From: Acanthochromis polyacanthus
Taxonomy: Eukaryota; Chordata; Actinopteri; Pomacentridae
DNA: 64,000 nucleotides
Assembly: GCF_021347895.1 (NCBI RefSeq)
Contig: NC_067131.1
Span: 12,118,653-12,182,652, forward strand
Direction of reading: 5' to 3'
Shown here: positions 61,779 through 64,000 of the stretch, piece after piece
Numbering within the stretch: position 1 is the stretch's first letter
Layout: the number at the start of each line of letters is the position of its first letter
Program-made: the position numbers and the translations under genes
Notes under the pieces: model-generated
What the model saw: only the letters and a program-made list of their open reading frames with translations
The model's database searches: none
What the model was told of the DNA's origin: nothing

Positions 61779-64000
61779 GTGAGTTTATTCATATTGTCAC
61801 AAGCTAAAGACAAATGCACAACTATCCTGACCATTGTTTATGCAAGACTAGTTACAGTGTCGATATAAAATTGACCAGAGACATGAAATACAACGCTGCC
61901 AGGTCAGAGAGACCCTGGCTAGTACAAGTGGATCTTCTCAGGAAAACCTTGCAATGTATTTAATTAAATTGAAATTAGATCTTCTTGTGTGTAGCAGCAG
62001 ATTTACATCCAGACTTGCATGTAATTCTGTTGCAGTTGAATTATGTATTGCTTTTAGAGATATGTCTTAATTTGGAGAACTTGCAGCTTAGGTAGTAAAG
62101 ACAGCTAGTTGATGACTGTAAAAGGGTTTACTGGCTCTCAGTAACTGAAGAGGAGGCAACAAATTGGCACATTAGTGCTATCTTCTGTTTGAAGTAAACA
62201 CGACTGCTCGCATTTCCAAAATTGGCCATGTGTGCAAAGCAGTGAACTGCCACATTTATTTTGGTATGTTTTGCTGTGATTACACACAAGCTTCTTGTTT
62301 TGGTTCACTGTGCGTTCCTATAGGGGTTCACACATATTTAACAAGTCTGCAAATAATGAACCAGTATTGTCAGCAGGATATTTGGAAGAAGTTTTCTCAC
62401 TGGCTGCCAGGAATGCACTTCTGAGAACTATACACAGATGGAGTTAAACATGTCCAGTCGTGGGTCTGGGGATGTTTGAGCTGTAATCAAGCTGGGGATT
62501 CTGCTGTGTGCACATAGCCGGACTTGTCTGTTCCTGAAACAACTGCCCGAGGGAGTGACGACTGAGAGAGAAGAACTTAAATGGATAGAATAGTGAGATA
62601 ATGTCAGAGTTTGGGGCTTGCGGGTGCAGACTTATTGAGCTCTGCCAAGCTTTCATGCCATGTGTTTAATGAAGCAAGTTATGTAGATAGCTGTGATTGA
62701 TTGACTGTTCGATATTATATACCAGTCATTTAATAAAATCTGGAAAACCATGTCTTGTGTAATAAAGTTGAGAAATACAACATGACATGTTTCAGCAAAT
62801 CTAAGCTAAGCTGCCAAGATCATCTTTCACAGCAAAGCTTTGGCTTGATTATTATTATTGTTTCCTCTTTTTAATGGCCGTGCTAATGTCAAGATGTGAT
62901 CTCAACATAAAATCTAGTATTATGGTTAGATTTGGAGTAGATTTTTGTTTTCCAGATTATGAAATGTGAAAGAAACTTTGCTTTGTGTGTTGGTTTACCG
63001 CATCAGAGAAAGAATATTTGGCAAAACACAGAGCAAAGTCACTCACAAAGTTATGGACTGTGTTTTTAATTACAGAGCACACAGAGACGAGTTGACATGT
63101 TGATGTGTTTGTCTTGCATGCCTATCACGTTAACTACTAATCCCGTCAGTTTTGTCGTTACGTTTGCTGCGTGTCACAGTCCAGCTGTGTAGTCTTGTGT
63201 ACAGGCACACCTATGCACCATACGAAAGAGGTCGCATAGATGGCGTTGTTGTCAGCTAATAACTCATCAGCAGATTTCCATATATACCTGGTTTATTTGT
63301 ATATTATGTTTATACCAACTTGTAGCTCATGATCGGAGTTTGATGGTGTTTTCCTTGCAGATCTTTCTAAATTCTATATTAACGCAATTTATCAAAAATT
63401 CCAGATTGACTTACATTTGCTAAACAGTTAGAGCTTCTCAGATAATCAGTGACCCTTCATGATCAGCATGTCTGAGTGACTGTTACAGAAATAGCATAAA
63501 GGAAGCCGGAGCTCAGCTGTCGCAGTGATAATGAAAACTGTCAACAGGTTTATCTCCCGCAGACAGGAATCCTTTGCGTGTAAAGTCACACTTGAAAAGC
63601 GACATTCCTGAATACTGCATTTTGACATTTACAATGAACAGTTTAAGCCAAGAAATACAGATTCTGTCATGCCCCACTACTTAACTTTTTATTTGTCCAT
63701 GTGCATGTGATCTCAGCCTTTTAGTTGCTTTATTCTAATTTAATAGTTAACACAGTGACGTTATGCTTCTTGGTTTGTTAGCTAATGTTATCAGCTGAAC
63801 AATAGCCCACACATAAGTGCACTGCTGCTTTGTCTGTCTATCAGTCTGCGAGCTAATAAGTAGAGAGACTTGGCAAGTGTGTGTTTATTATAAAGCAGCA
63901 TTATTGCACAAAATATGACTTACCGAAGATAATCGGAGTAGGAAAGATTTAACATTAGCTGAACACAACTCTCCGAGAAATTTCCTACACATGAGTGGGA
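61779..64000. other. Supervillin intron, no supported exon
   Basis: No further exon with supervillin-like sequence is visible to the end of the window. Confidence 0.5.

Overview
This window is vertebrate nuclear DNA, almost certainly from a teleost fish. The AT-rich base composition, split genes with GT-AG introns, Tc1-type transposons with long IR/DR ends, fish-type LINE and SINE remnants and abundant (CA)n/(GT)n arrays all point that way. I cannot name the species. No operon-like or bacterial organisation is present, and most long reading frames are chance frames in intergenic or intronic DNA.

Layout. (1) 1-13,000 is gene-poor. It holds degenerate repeats, a tandem array built on a GACTAG-like core (8.0-8.8 kb), a dead Tc1 fragment (10.4-10.8 kb) and (GT)n microsatellites. 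(2) 13,040-18,241 is a nested transposon block. A 5'-truncated LINE carries an almost intact 1,636-bp Tc1-like element in its 3' UTR. About 170 bp further on, a short miniature element of the same Tc1 family has been split by a 769-bp insert that looks like a solo LTR. (3) 18.2-26.8 kb holds a LINE remnant, a second-family Tc1 relic (22.4-23.1 kb), a tandem repeat with a unit of about 200 bp, and a degenerate simple repeat. (4) 26,844-29,535 holds a broken, unrecognised, mostly intronless coding region with a repeated acidic motif, a coiled coil and a duplicated helical domain. Inverted copies of one degenerate repeat lie on both sides of it (23.7-24.1 and 30.3-30.6 kb), and a strongly repetitive AT-rich tract follows to 31.5 kb. 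(5) 32,048-32,621 is a 574-bp terminal-inverted-repeat element with a 9-bp target duplication and a fragment of a RecQ-type helicase. (6) 38,608-44,265 is a complete 12-exon N-myristoyltransferase gene. (7) 47.7-64 kb holds a CCAAT-box promoter and probable first exon, a set of phase-compatible candidate exons of an unrecognised gene (49.5-51.2 kb), and the first coding exon of supervillin (61,390-61,778), whose remaining exons lie beyond the window.

Functionally, the two recognisable host genes are independent. The myristoyltransferase attaches myristate to N-terminal glycines in the cytosol. Supervillin is a membrane-associated actin and myosin II regulator. The myristoyltransferase is a diverged paralogue. 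It has changes at positions known to matter for catalysis (the Asn and Phe before the conserved LCVHKK motif) and one extra C-terminal residue. The most unusual items are this enzyme, the undescribed decaying gene at 26.8-29.5 kb, and the nested transposons.
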